From JBFXAM01 sp050184295 (GTDB lineage: Bacteria > Planctomycetota > Phycisphaerae > UBA1845 > Fen-1342), in NCBI GenBank assembly GCA_050184295.1, contig JBFXAM010000002.1:1-64000 (forward strand): a stretch of 64,000 bases of DNA. Direction: 5' to 3'. Shown piece by piece: positions 34,692 through 43,510 of this stretch. Positions within the stretch are counted from its first letter, which is position 1. Each line of letters opens with the position of its first letter. Made by a program: the position numbers and the translations under genes. Below the pieces are notes generated by a model that was not told where the DNA came from, ran no database searches, and worked only from the letters and a program-made list of their open reading frames with translations.

Positions 34692-35233
34692 GGATGGTTC
34701 CGGACGCCCAGTTGGTCGCGGAGCATCTGCATGCCGCGGTGGAGGTTGACTCGGACAGAACCGGGGGTAAGCCCGGTGCGCGCCGCGATCTCGGGGCCGC
34801 TCAACCCCTCGACCAACCGCAGCATCAGCGTCTCGCGATACGCATCGGGCAAATTGCGAATCGCCGCCAGCGCCTCGTGCATCTCCGCGGTCGGTGCGAC
34901 ACCGGAGGGAATCTCGCCGGGCAGCGGATCGGCGCGCTGCCGGCGCAGCATGTCGCGCGCCAGATTCCGGGCGATCGCGATGATCCATCCGCCGAACGCC
35001 GCCCCCGCGCGCAGCGTCCCCAGCCGGCGAATGGCCACCACAAACGCGTCATGAACGAGGTCTTCCGCTGCCGCCGGCGACACGTGCGCCAGCAACACGC
35101 CGTGCAGCACCGGCGCGTATTTCTCATACAGCCGCGCCAGCGCCGGCGGCTCGCCGCGCCGTGCGGCCTCCACCAGCGCGCGGTCCACGTCCGCGCCCGT
35201 GGGCAGCGTGGGTGTCTCCCGAGGCACCAGCAA
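34688..35233 (-). CDS. ECF sigma factor paired with FecR
   Basis: 181 residues from a TTG at 35233; the GTG two codons later (35227), 8 bases after AGG, is an equally good start. Region 2: RLYEKYAPVLHGVLLAHVSP, AEDLVHDAFVVAIRRLGTL and FGGWIIAIARNLARDMLRRQ. Region 4: AAIRNLPDAYRETLMLRLVE, LSGPEIAARTGLTPGSVRVN and LHRGMQMLRDQL. Its stop overlaps the FecR start by 4 bases, so the two are made together and FecR probably controls it. Confidence 0.93.
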   Translation of the reverse strand: MLVPRETPTLPTGADVDRALVEAARRGEPPALARLYEKYAPVLHGVLLAHVSPAAAEDLVHDAFVVAIRRLGTLRAGAAFGGWIIAIARNLARDMLRRQRADPLPGEIPSGVAPTAEMHEALAAIRNLPDAYRETLMLRLVEGLSGPEIAARTGLTPGSVRVNLHRGMQMLRDQLGVRNHP

Positions 35234-35504
35234 CGCCTACTCGATTCCAGCGCGTACGGTCCGAACGCCGATCGCGCGTCCCGCTCGCCGCGACGCCGCG
35301 CGACGGCTCATCCGAAAGTCGTTCGCCGGCGCGCCGCCGTTAACCGACCGGCGCGGATTTCTTCGACGCACGCACAGGCACCCACGCGCCGGCGTCGCTC
35401 CGCCCACAAACGCAGCCGCGCCCGGCGCGAAGCAAAGTTCCCGCCGGGCGCGACGTGATACGCCACTTGGCCAAAGATTCGAGCCGCGCGGTGCCGCGGC
35501 GGTG

Positions 35505-36422
35505 TCAGCGGCGGCGAAGCGCGAGCAAGCCGCCGAGACCCAGCAGCAGAACGCCGCTCGGCTCGGGCACGACCGAGACGTTGTCGATCAGCGTGAACAG
35601 CAGCGCGGCATCGTTCACGTCGGTCGACGAAGTCGTGTTGGTGTCGCTGTGGCCGAAGAAGATGTTTCCGCCGCCGAGCGTAACGGTGTTCGTGTCGATG
35701 GTCGCCATCAGCAGGCCGTCGACGTGCCACGTGATGGTGTTGCCGAGTTTCGCGATTTCGACCTCGTGCCATTCCATGCCGGCGCTGCCGACCAGCGTCG
35801 TGCCGGTCTGCTGCGGAAAGAGCGCGAGCTGGGCCGCGGGCGCGGCGACACCGCCGAAGCCGGCGAAGTACGCGTTGTTGTGATTGCGCGTCGTGTACGG
35901 ATAGACCGGGCTGCCGTCGGGATAACTCGTGCCCGCCGCGCTGCTGTACGCCCGCCAGTCGGCGGAAGAATTGCCGTCGCCGGTCGCGGCGAACCAGACC
36001 GAGTCCTGCACGCCGCCGGCCCACTGCGCTGTCGTGCCCGCCGTCCCGACCCCAAAGGTCGACAGGTTGGTCGACCCACTCCCGCCGCCGGGGAAGGGAC
36101 CGTTGACATTCGACCACCAGTCGAACGACACGACGTAGTCGCCCGCGAGGTTGAGCCCCACCGGCGAAGCACTCATCCCACCGAAAATGCCGTTGGTGAG
36201 GTTGGCTTGCAGCTTCATGCCGCGCGTGCCGCCGCCCCCAGGAGACGCCGGGATGCCGACCGTCGAGTAGTCGAAGAAGAAGTCGGCGGCCGCATCGGAC
36301 GGACCGTTGTTCACCACCCAGTTGGCGGTCGAATCAACCTCGAAGTTCTGATGAAAGATACCACCCAGCGCCGGCGCGACCAGCACGGAGAGCGCCAAGG
36401 CGCCCGCACGAATCCCTCTCAT
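35505..36422 (-). CDS. PEP-CTERM surface protein, lectin-like
   Basis: 305 residues. The ATG at 36422 follows GGAGGAG by 5 bases. Signal peptide AGALALSVLVAPALGGIF. The body is a concanavalin-like jelly-roll pattern: QNFEVDSTANWVVNNGPSD, GDYVVSFDWWSNVNGPFPG, SSADWRAYSSAAGTSYPDG and GMEWHEVEIAKLGNTITWHV, then FGHSDTNTTSSTDVNDAAL and LIDNVSVV. The C-terminus is VPEPSGVLLLGLGGLLALRR, a PEP-CTERM signal. It is probably displayed at the surface via an exosortase and could bind glycans. No catalytic residues are recognised. Confidence 0.92.
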   Translation of the reverse strand: MRGIRAGALALSVLVAPALGGIFHQNFEVDSTANWVVNNGPSDAAADFFFDYSTVGIPASPGGGGTRGMKLQANLTNGIFGGMSASPVGLNLAGDYVVSFDWWSNVNGPFPGGGSGSTNLSTFGVGTAGTTAQWAGGVQDSVWFAATGDGNSSADWRAYSSAAGTSYPDGSPVYPYTTRNHNNAYFAGFGGVAAPAAQLALFPQQTGTTLVGSAGMEWHEVEIAKLGNTITWHVDGLLMATIDTNTVTLGGGNIFFGHSDTNTTSSTDVNDAALLFTLIDNVSVVPEPSGVLLLGLGGLLALRRR

Positions 36423-36593
36423 TTCCACTCCTCCACACGTAAGGCGGCCGATGCCGCGGACGCCGTACATGGTAACGCGCCGCAGCCCAAGCGCCTCAAC
36501 GAAATCTCGCGGCCGATAACGCGCAGTACTCGCCAAGCGGACGCCCGCACTGCGACCGCGCGAGGGAAACCGAGCGGTCGCGCACTCGCCGGA

Positions 36594-39071
36594 TCATCCG
36601 CCGGTCAGCAGCGCCACGAACGGGTCGATGTCGAAGTTGTTCACGACGCCGTCGTCGTTCGCGTCGCAGTTCAGAATCTGGCACGCCGGGTAGGCCGCCG
36701 CGTACGCCGCCGGATCGGTCAGCGCCAGCACGAACGGATCGATGTCAAAGTTGTTCACGACGCCGTCGCAGTTCGCGTCGCCGGGGCGGCGCGCGTCGGG
36801 GTCGCACGCGTCGCCGACGCCGTCGCCGTCGGCGTCCTGCTGTCCGGCGTTCGCGACCGTCGGGCAATTGTCGCTCGCGTTCGCCACGCCGTCGCCGTCG
36901 GTGTCGAGAAACGCCTCCGGCGGGACGTTCCAGCGCAGCACCGAGACCGCCATCTTCCCGAGCGTCAGCGACGTCGACTGCCCAAAACCATCTCGCGGCG
37001 TGGTGCTCGTGCTCCGCGGCGTCGCGTTGGCCAATCCGCTCGCATCGTAGCCCGCCGCCTGGCTGTTCAGCAGCTCATACCACGTGCCCGCCTGGGGCAG
37101 GCCGAGCGCGTAGCTCGTGTAGTCGGTGTTGCTGAAGTTCGCGACGACCACGATCACATTGCCGCCGCTGAAGCGCTGCCACGCGATCACGTTGCCGGCC
37201 TCGTTGAGGTGAAACACCTGGTGACCGCTTGTCGCGTTGAGCGCCGCGTTGTTGCGGCGGACAAAGATCAGGTCGCGATAGAAGTCGAAGATCCTGCGAT
37301 AGGTGACTTTCTTCGACCAGTCGATGCGGTCCGAGCCGCTCGGATTCGAGCCGTCGAAATTGGTGTCTTCGAGCCACTCGGTACCCTGGTGAATCGCGGG
37401 AATGCCGGGCGCGAGCATCACCACCGATTGTCCGAGCTTCGTGCGGCCCTTCGCCCATTGATCGTCGTGCGGCGCCGTCGTGTCGATCGTCCGCACGATG
37501 CGCTGCCCGCCGCTGCTGGGCCACACCTCGTCGTGCAGCTCCAGGTAATTCACAACCGCCGCGTTCTGAAGGTACTGCCCGCTGCCGTTGATGATGTCCC
37601 GAATCTTGAACATCTCCGGGTCGCCGAGGGCGGCGTCGAAGATCTCCTGCCGCAGGCTGTCGGTGAACACGTCGTGGTACTGCGCGTCGAAACCCGCCCC
37701 GCCGAGGCTCGTCGGGCGCGTCACCCACGCGTCGTCGGGGAGTTGCTCGGCGATGGTGAATTTGTCGCGCCAGCGCGTGTCGATGGCGTTGTTGAACGCC
37801 TGCATGAGCGACCAGCCGCTCGCACTGTGCGCGCCCTGGTTCATGAAGTCGGTGGCGTCCATGCGGAACCCGTCGAGCTTGTATTCGTCGAGCCAGAGCA
37901 AAGCGCTGTCCAGAAAATACGAGCGCACGTCCGCCCGGTCGAAGTCCGGTTGCGACCCCCATGGCGTCTCGACCGCGGGACTGTCGAAGTAAATCTGCCC
38001 GCCGTCGTACTGCCACAGGTAATTGTCCGTCGGCGAGAAGTGGTTCCACACGATGTCGGTGATCACCGCGATGCCGTTCTGATGCAACACGTCGATCATC
38101 TGCCGCAACTGGTCCGGCGTGCCGTACTTCCACTCGGGCGCGTACATCGTGATCGGGTTGTAACCGGCGGAGAAGTCCCACGGAAACTCGGTTACGGGCA
38201 GCAGGTAGACGACGTTCACGCCGAGCTCAACCAGATGGCTCACCCGGCTCGCGACATCGACGTAGCGGGCGGGGACCGGCGCGAAGCCGAACGGATCGTT
38301 CCGCCCCGAGAACGTGCCGACGTGCAATTGGTAGATCACCCACTCGTCGATCGGCGGCGTCTCGAAGTCATCCACCGCCCAGTCGAACGCGAGCGCGTTC
38401 TCGATGTGCGTGTTGTAATTGTCGCCGCTGTTCAGCGCTCGCGCGCGGGCGTCGGACTTCCAGATGCCGCCCGGGTTGAAGTAGTACTTGTACATCTGCC
38501 GCGCGCTCGCGCCGGGGACGAACGCGATGAAGTGACTGCCGACCCGGGTCATCGGGTTGGTCGTGCCCCACGCGTTGAACTGGCCGCGCACCCACGCCTG
38601 CGCCGCGGTCGGCGCCCACACCTTGAACACCGTGCCGCCCGTCGCCGGCGTCGCGCCGAGCGGCGCGTGATCCAGCGTCGCGAAGTCGACCAGAAAGCCG
38701 CCGTCCACCGGCGCGTTGTCCGACATCCCGCTCACGCTGTAGTAGTCAACGTCCGTGCCGTCGGTCAATTCAAAGTAATAGCGAACCGTGTCGCTGACCG
38801 CGGCGGGAATCTGCGCCCGCCACACCGCGTAGGGACCGCGATCGCGATCGAACGCGGCGTCGACCCAGCTCACGGTGCCGCCGTCATCGACGCGCACCCG
38901 CGCCGACTCAATATCGAATCGATCCGTTTGAATCTCGACCGCGAACGCTTCGCCGTTCACCGGACACAGCGGGCGGCGGTCCTGCCACGCGACGTGAGAG
39001 ACGCTGTTCCACAGGATGTTGTTGTCACCGCCGCCGAAAAGCAGAATCACACATCCCAGTGCAATCGACAT
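36594..39071 (-). CDS. Secreted GH13 alpha-glucan enzyme with TSP3 and NNFDID tags
   Basis: 825 residues. The ATG at 39071 has GGAG 7 bases upstream; the longer frame has none. The signal is SIALGCVILLFGG. A CBM48/E-set domain (TVFKVWAPTAAQAWVRGQFN) precedes the GH13 barrel. Conserved regions: DIVWNHFSP (region I), GFRMDATDFM with the nucleophile Asp (II), FTIAEQL with the acid Glu (III) and LELHDEV (IV). The layout is nearest to branching or amylase-type enzymes, though no clear branching-enzyme hallmark is seen, so the reaction is left open. After the C-terminal beta domain come DTDGDGVANASDNCPTVANA and DADGDGVGDACDPD (TSP3 loops), then two NNFDIDPF loops. It is one of the two enzymes in this window with the tag plus an evident catalytic core on polysaccharide-type substrates. 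Confidence 0.92.
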   Translation of the reverse strand: MSIALGCVILLFGGGDNNILWNSVSHVAWQDRRPLCPVNGEAFAVEIQTDRFDIESARVRVDDGGTVSWVDAAFDRDRGPYAVWRAQIPAAVSDTVRYYFELTDGTDVDYYSVSGMSDNAPVDGGFLVDFATLDHAPLGATPATGGTVFKVWAPTAAQAWVRGQFNAWGTTNPMTRVGSHFIAFVPGASARQMYKYYFNPGGIWKSDARARALNSGDNYNTHIENALAFDWAVDDFETPPIDEWVIYQLHVGTFSGRNDPFGFAPVPARYVDVASRVSHLVELGVNVVYLLPVTEFPWDFSAGYNPITMYAPEWKYGTPDQLRQMIDVLHQNGIAVITDIVWNHFSPTDNYLWQYDGGQIYFDSPAVETPWGSQPDFDRADVRSYFLDSALLWLDEYKLDGFRMDATDFMNQGAHSASGWSLMQAFNNAIDTRWRDKFTIAEQLPDDAWVTRPTSLGGAGFDAQYHDVFTDSLRQEIFDAALGDPEMFKIRDIINGSGQYLQNAAVVNYLELHDEVWPSSGGQRIVRTIDTTAPHDDQWAKGRTKLGQSVVMLAPGIPAIHQGTEWLEDTNFDGSNPSGSDRIDWSKKVTYRRIFDFYRDLIFVRRNNAALNATSGHQVFHLNEAGNVIAWQRFSGGNVIVVVANFSNTDYTSYALGLPQAGTWYELLNSQAAGYDASGLANATPRSTSTTPRDGFGQSTSLTLGKMAVSVLRWNVPPEAFLDTDGDGVANASDNCPTVANAGQQDADGDGVGDACDPDARRPGDANCDGVVNNFDIDPFVLALTDPAAYAAAYPACQILNCDANDDGVVNNFDIDPFVALLTGG

Positions 39072-39176
39072 CCCGCGACTCCACCTGTTCGAGAACCCCC
39101 GCGCATGACGTTCCGTGAGCGGCGACGGAGCCCATCGAACGCGCCGCGACCGGAGTGCGCCCCGTCGAGTGACTCC

Positions 39177-39182
39177 ATTATA
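39177..39182 (-). promoter_or_regulatory. Possible -10 box for the GH13 gene
   Basis: A perfect TATAAT on the minus strand, 106 bases before the GH13 start. No convincing -35 is 16-18 bases upstream, so this is suggestive only. Confidence 0.35.
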
Positions 39183-39406
39183 GCGACCTTCGTGCACCCG
39201 TCCGGCCGAACCCGCCGGCGCGCTCGGACGGCTGGACGCGTCGCGCGTACTCGTCGATCAGACCCCTTCGCACGCTGCGCCGGACTCGGGGTCGTGCGAG
39301 CGCCTTTCGACATCCGGGAACGCCGCATGGTGCGGCGCGTTCTGAACGGCGCCCCGGATCGCGCAGCACGCGCTGCACCCGCGCGCTCGGAACCGCTCAG
39401 ATTCCG

Positions 39407-39453
39407 AAAGAAAAACCCGCCGCGGCCGACGCGCGACGCGCCGACCGCGGCGG
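39407..39453 (-). terminator. Terminator after the 63-residue Cys-rich gene
   Basis: Stem CCGCCGCGG/CCGCGGCGG (39417-39425 with 39445-39453) followed on the minus strand by TTTTTCTTT. It is downstream of the minus-strand gene 39536-39727 and shares its design with 15401-15446. Confidence 0.75.
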
Positions 39454-39535
39454 ACTCCTGCGAAGAGCGTGCGTTCGCACCCGTGCGAGCAAGCCCTCGC
39501 GGAATCACACTTCGAGCGTGCGGCTCGCGCGCCGG

Positions 39536-39727
39536 CTACGCCTCACAGGCGCAGCACGCGCAATCCGCGCCGCATTCGCACGCATCGCCGCACGGGCAGC
39601 ATGTGCACTCGCCGCAGCCGCAGGCGCCCGCCGGCGCGGGTCCGCCGGTGGCCAGCCGCGGGGCGAACGCGAACAGCGAAGCAGTCGAGACCAGAACAAA
39701 CGCAGCAATGATGACGCGACGCGTCAT
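39536..39727 (-). CDS. Small exported Cys-rich protein, metallothionein-like
   Basis: 63 residues. The ATG at 39727 has AGGAG 7 bases upstream, and a terminator lies downstream, so this small ORF is real. A hydrophobic N-terminus (VIIAAFVLVSTASLFAFAP) is followed by 12 cysteines in the last 28 residues, arranged as CGCGECTCCPCGDACECGAD then CACCACEA. The spacing CxC and CC resembles metallothionein-type metal binding. The export signal is unusual for a metallothionein, which is normally cytoplasmic. An alternative is a secreted structural disulphide protein. Confidence 0.85.
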   Translation of the reverse strand: MTRRVIIAAFVLVSTASLFAFAPRLATGGPAPAGACGCGECTCCPCGDACECGADCACCACEA

Positions 39728-40087
39728 GGAAAATCTCCTGTAACTCGGCGGCGCGTCGTTCGCGAAGCGCCGCGCGGATCAGATTCATGGGTCGTGCATC
39801 GGCGGGTGGCCGCACCATGCGGCGCGCAGACTCCGCGAATTCCGCCGAGGCACACGGAACCGCCAAACCGCTCATCTCGATTCTGCGGCGCACCGCGGCA
39901 CGAGCGTCCGCGCGGGCTGAAGCCCGCGGCTCATGGGTGCGGTGCGCGCTCGCGGATAGCGATCCGGCACAGACGAGCGTTCAGTGTGGAATGGACGTCG
40001 AGCGGCGACCAGAACGCGCCGCGCCGGTGGCGGACCACGTGCCCCGGCACCCACACGCGAGGTCTTGATCGGCGCTCGTTGGCGGGA
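39728..40087. other. Intergenic, RBS and presumably promoter of the Cys-rich gene
   Basis: About 360 bases between two minus-strand Cys-rich genes. It has the AGGAG of the 63-residue gene at its left end. I see no gene-like ORF with an RBS. Confidence 0.4.
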
Positions 40088-40753
40088 TCAGTTCAACCAC
40101 GTCGCCAGCAACGACTGCCGCTGATGATGCGATCTGAACCGCGGCGTGGCCGCGGGCTGAGGCGCGTGGATTTGCTCACCGCCGGCGGAAACCTCCGCCA
40201 GAACGACGTTCGAAAGCGTCAGCACCGAAACGAGCGAGTCACGCTCGGGCACGACGGGCAGCGGTATCGCTGGCGGCGGCGCACCCTCGGGACAGCAGTC
40301 GACCGCGCAGCTGCACACGAGACACGGCGACTTCGGCTGCGCCCCCGGCTCCGCTTCAACACCGCTCGCAGCCGGCTCGCCGCAACAGGCCGCGGCCGCC
40401 GAACTGCCGCAAGTGGCAGGCGTCGAACCGCCGCACGTCGCGAACGCCGAGCCGCTGCAAGTCGCGAGCGCCGAAGCGGCGCAAGTCGCCGCGGGCGCTG
40501 CGCAGCAGGATTCGTCTTCGGTATCGGCATCGGCCACGGAATTGGCGACCGCCCCCGTACTCCCCACCGCACAGCAATTTGCTTCGCGGCTCATCGCACC
40601 GCACGAACGCGCGTCGGTCTCGAGTGGCGCCGAAACGACGTCGGACCCGCGAGCCGAAGCAGCCGGCGCGCACACAGCCACGCAGACCTGCTGCGGCTCG
40701 CGCGCCAGGGCGTGCGTCAGGATCATCGCAAGCAGGATCAATCGGCCGAGCAT
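40088..40753 (-). CDS. Exported Cys/Ala-rich protein of unknown function
   Basis: 221 residues from the ATG at 40753 (GAGGGG 5 bases upstream; a TTG just before it is less likely). The signal is GRLILLAMILTHALA. The mature protein has about 20 cysteines, with short internal repeats of the form ATCGGSTPATCGSS and ATCAASALATCSGS, then CLVCSCAVDCC. The C-terminal part is Cys-poor and ends LATWLN. No family is recognised. It may bind metal, or be disulphide-linked, and lies 360 bases upstream of a second Cys-rich gene on the same strand. The opposite strand has long frames, so reality is likely but not certain. Confidence 0.65.
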   Translation of the reverse strand: MLGRLILLAMILTHALAREPQQVCVAVCAPAASARGSDVVSAPLETDARSCGAMSREANCCAVGSTGAVANSVADADTEDESCCAAPAATCAASALATCSGSAFATCGGSTPATCGSSAAAACCGEPAASGVEAEPGAQPKSPCLVCSCAVDCCPEGAPPPAIPLPVVPERDSLVSVLTLSNVVLAEVSAGGEQIHAPQPAATPRFRSHHQRQSLLATWLN

Positions 40754-41200
40754 CAAGCCCCTCGGTGTTTACTTCTCCGCAGTGTATTCGTTTGATGCGC
40801 CGCCCGCGCTCGGTGTTGCACAGATCGGGGCGCCGAAAGCGCCCGGCGTCGCCGAAAGTCGCCGCCGCACCCCGGAAGCCCGCGCCGCCGACACCTCCAC
40901 CGCAGGCAATCGCACCGACCGATAACAACGCGGCGCCGTCACGAGCGGAGTTCAGAGCTGCGGCCGCAAGCCCGCGATGGATACGCAAGAAAACGGCGAA
41001 CAAAGCCCGCGCCCACGTCGTCGCGCGGGGCGTGGCGCGCGTGACAGCGCTGCTCGCCGCGGAGCTGCCTCCGCCCCTGGGGGCGGGGTCGCGATGCCCC
41101 GTTGGTCCACGGGTTCCGCTTCGGCCTTCGGCCTCCGCTCCACCCGCGGCTACAAACCGCCACCCCTTCGGGGTAAAGACCAACCAGCAAGCACGCAGTC

Positions 41201-41300
41201 GGGGCCTCTGAAAAGCCGACGCGGACCGGTTTAGGAAACTCGAATGCCTCGACTGAGCTTCATCGGCGGCGCGCGGTCTTCGGGGTTATTCAGAGGCCCC
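41201..41300. repeat. 100-bp segment flanked by 12-bp inverted repeats
   Basis: GGGGCCTCTGAA at 41201-41212 and TTCAGAGGCCCC at 41289-41300 are exact inverses 76 bases apart. No target duplication flanks them. It could be a hairpin in RNA or the relic of a small mobile element. Confidence 0.6.
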
Positions 41301-41378
41301 AAGCGAACGAAGTCCATGGCACAAGTTCGCTCCCTCGCGCGGGCCGCGCCGCGAGCGCCCACGTTCCTAGGTCGGCAG

Positions 41379-41643
41379 AGAGTTTTCATCCCCGCGGCGA
41401 AGAGATTCCACCCCCGCGGCGACGACAGTTCATCCCGCTGGAAGCGACAGTTCACCCGGTCGGCAACGACGGTTCACCCGGTCGGCAACGACTTTTCATC
41501 CCCTGGGCAACGACATTTCGCCCCCTCGGCAACGACCGTTCATCCCCTCGGCAACGACATTTCACCCCCTCGGCAGCGACCGTTCATCCTCTCGGCAACT
41601 ACATTTCACCCCCCTCGGCAGCGACTGTTCATCCCATCGGCAA
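41379..41643. repeat. 22-bp imperfect tandem repeat, about 12 copies
   Basis: Twelve head-to-tail units of 22 bases (one of 23), consensus CGACNNTTCANCCCCTCGGCAA on the plus strand. On the minus strand each unit reads TTGCCGAGGGGATGAANNGTCG, which contains a Shine-Dalgarno-like AGGGG abutting ATG or GTG. Units at the right-hand side alternate between ATGAACGGTCG and GTGAAATGTCG, giving a 44-bp higher-order period. The frame shifts between units, so it is not a protein repeat. No gene lies inside it. Confidence 0.9.
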
Positions 41644-41771
41644 CGACCAAGTCCATGCTCTCGCACCGTCCTGTCTTCGACCGGCGCACCGCAATCGGGC
41701 CACGCGCCAGAGACATTCAGCGTCAGGCGATCACCGCTACCGCGGCAATCGCTCGGTCCTCGCCGCCGGCG

Positions 41772-43064
41772 CTACACATGTCCGCGCAAGATCTCCGCGA
41801 ACCGCCACACATCTGTATACGTGTTGTAGAGCGGCACGGGTGCGACGCGGATCACATTCGGCGGGCGGAAGTCACACACCACCCCCGCCGCCTCCAGCTC
41901 GTCGTGCAGCTCGCGCGGCCGCTCGTGCGCGCAGATCGAGAGCTGGCACCCGCGGGCCGCGGGGTCGCGCGGCGTGATGACGGTGTAGCGCTCGCTGGGC
42001 ACCTGGTCGAGGAGAAACTGCAGGTAGCCGGTGAGGCGGCGCGACTTTTCGCGCAGCGCGGGCATACCCACTTCATCGAACACGCCGAGCGACACGCGCA
42101 CCGGCGCGAGCGAAAAGATCGGCGGGTTGCTGAGCTGCCACGCATCCGCCGTCGCGATCGGCGCGAACTGCGACTCCAGGTGCATGCGAAAGCGCGTCTG
42201 CGGATCGTTGCCCCACCAGCCGCCGAAACGCGGCAGATCCGTGTTCCGCGCGTGGCGCTCGTGAACAAACGCGCCCGCGACCGCGCCGGGGCCGCTGTTG
42301 AGATACTTGTACGTGCACCACGCCGCGAAATCGACGTTCCAGTCGTGCAGTTGAAGCTCGACATTGCCCGCCGCGTGCGCCAGGTCGAGCCCGACCACGC
42401 AGCCCTGCGCCTGCGCGGCGCGGGTGATCCGCGGCAAGTCGAACACCTGACCGCTGAAGTAGTTCACGCCGCCGAGCAGCATGAGCGCGACGCGCGGCCC
42501 ATCGCGCGCGAGCGTTTCCTCGATGTCCTCGGTGCGCAGCGTCGGCTCGCCGGACCGCGGGCGCAGCACAAGCACGCCCTCGGCGGGGTCGAAGCCGTGA
42601 ACGCGGAGTTGGGTCTGGATCGCGTACGTATCCGACGGGAACGCGTTTTCCTCGATCACGATGCCAAAGCGCTCCCGCGTCGGGCGATAGAAGCTGACCA
42701 TCAGCAGATGCAGATTGACCGTCAGGCCGTTCATGAAAACGACCTCGTCCGGGCGCGCGCCGACCAGCCGCGCGCCGGCGTCGCGGACGAACTCGTGATA
42801 CGGATACCACGGGTGCTTTCCGCGAAAGTGGCCGTCGACGGCGAGCGCCGCCCAGTCGTCGAGCTCGTCGATGACGGCCTGGCGCGCCGCGGCCGGCTGC
42901 AACCCGAGCGAATTGCCGCAGAAGTAGATCGCCGACGCGCCGTCGGGGCGGCGCGGGACACAGAATCGTTGACGCCACGGTGCGAGCGGATCGGCGGCGT
43001 CGAGCGCGCGCGCAAAATCCTCGTCAGGTGAGAAGGCCGCCGAAGATTCGTGCGCGGCACCCAT
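41772..43064 (-). CDS. kynU: Kynureninase
   Basis: 430 residues from the ATG at 43064 with GGAGG 8 bases upstream; the longer frame to 43163 lacks an RBS. This PLP enzyme cleaves kynurenine (or 3-hydroxykynurenine) to anthranilate (or 3-hydroxyanthranilate) and alanine, in tryptophan degradation or NAD synthesis. Signatures: IYFCGNSLGLQPAAARQAV, FMNGLTVNLHLLMVSFYRPT, GLDLAHAAGN and WCTYKYLNSGPGAVAG with the PLP-binding Lys. FGGWWGNDPQTRFRM and QLSNPPIFSLAP follow. No other kynurenine-pathway gene is in the window. Confidence 0.95.
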   Translation of the reverse strand: MGAAHESSAAFSPDEDFARALDAADPLAPWRQRFCVPRRPDGASAIYFCGNSLGLQPAAARQAVIDELDDWAALAVDGHFRGKHPWYPYHEFVRDAGARLVGARPDEVVFMNGLTVNLHLLMVSFYRPTRERFGIVIEENAFPSDTYAIQTQLRVHGFDPAEGVLVLRPRSGEPTLRTEDIEETLARDGPRVALMLLGGVNYFSGQVFDLPRITRAAQAQGCVVGLDLAHAAGNVELQLHDWNVDFAAWCTYKYLNSGPGAVAGAFVHERHARNTDLPRFGGWWGNDPQTRFRMHLESQFAPIATADAWQLSNPPIFSLAPVRVSLGVFDEVGMPALREKSRRLTGYLQFLLDQVPSERYTVITPRDPAARGCQLSICAHERPRELHDELEAAGVVCDFRPPNVIRVAPVPLYNTYTDVWRFAEILRGHV

Positions 43065-43180
43065 GCAAGCGGCCTCCCGGTTATGCACTTCCACGGCCAG
43101 ACCCCCGGGTTCGGCATGATACGCCCGCGAGCGCGACCATGCGCCGCAGCGCGGGCCCACCAAAGCACGCCGCGCAGCAT

Positions 43181-43246
43181 CGCTTCCGTCAGAACCCGCC
43201 GCGCCAACCGACGCGCCGCCGCTTCCGTCAGAACCCGCCGCGCCAA
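43181..43246. repeat. 27-bp direct repeat, two copies
   Basis: CGCTTCCGTCAGAACCCGCC plus GCGCCAA occurs at 43181-43207 and 43220-43246 (39-bp period), in the non-coding stretch upstream of kynU. Confidence 0.8.
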
Positions 43247-43357
43247 AGCGGCGGGCCTGCCTGACTTCGCAGCCGCGTGCTTGCCGCGCGGGCTGCCGAT
43301 CGTCAGCCGCACCCCGCCGCGTGCGTTGGCAGTGGGGCGCCGGAGCTGCGGCCTAAG

Positions 43358-43472
43358 TAGTGGGTCAGTTTCGTGAAAGAGTGAGTTTGAAAGGGTGGTA
43401 CGGGCGTCTCGCCCGTGTCTTCCGCATGAACGCGCGAGACGCCCGTACCACCCGGATCAAACTGACCCACTA
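43358..43472. repeat. 115-bp nested palindrome, REP/MITE-like
   Basis: The outer arms TAGTGGGTCAGTTT (43358-43371) and its inverse (about 43459-43472) enclose inner arms GGGTGGTACGGGCGTCTCGC (from 43393) and GCGAGACGCCCGTACCACCC (43434-43453). It lies between two divergently transcribed genes, so it is not a terminator of either. The shape is like a REP sequence or miniature inverted-repeat element. Confidence 0.8.
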
Positions 43473-43510
43473 TCGCGGCCCGTCCGTCGCGGTCGGCGCA
43501 ACCGCTGGCC

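Larger units (their letters stand above)
40754..41771. other. 1-kb region without a supported gene, repeat-rich
   Basis: No ORF here has a believable ribosome site and protein. Contents: a GC-rich tract at 40977-41160 with small hairpins (for example CACCCC/GGGGTA near 41161), a 12-bp inverted repeat (41201-41212 and 41289-41300) and the 22-bp tandem repeat (41379-41643). It resembles non-coding, repeat-prone DNA upstream of the minus-strand Cys-rich gene. Confidence 0.55.

Noticed and set aside
35199..39743. A 1514-residue plus-strand frame
   Set aside because: It lies opposite a PEP-CTERM gene, a GH13 gene and parts of others, all with RBS and clear families.
41379..41643. CRISPR array
   Set aside because: The units are head to tail with no unique spacers, so it is a plain tandem repeat.
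43358..43472. Terminator of kynU or the esterase gene
   Set aside because: The genes diverge from this point, so neither ends here, and there is no T tract.
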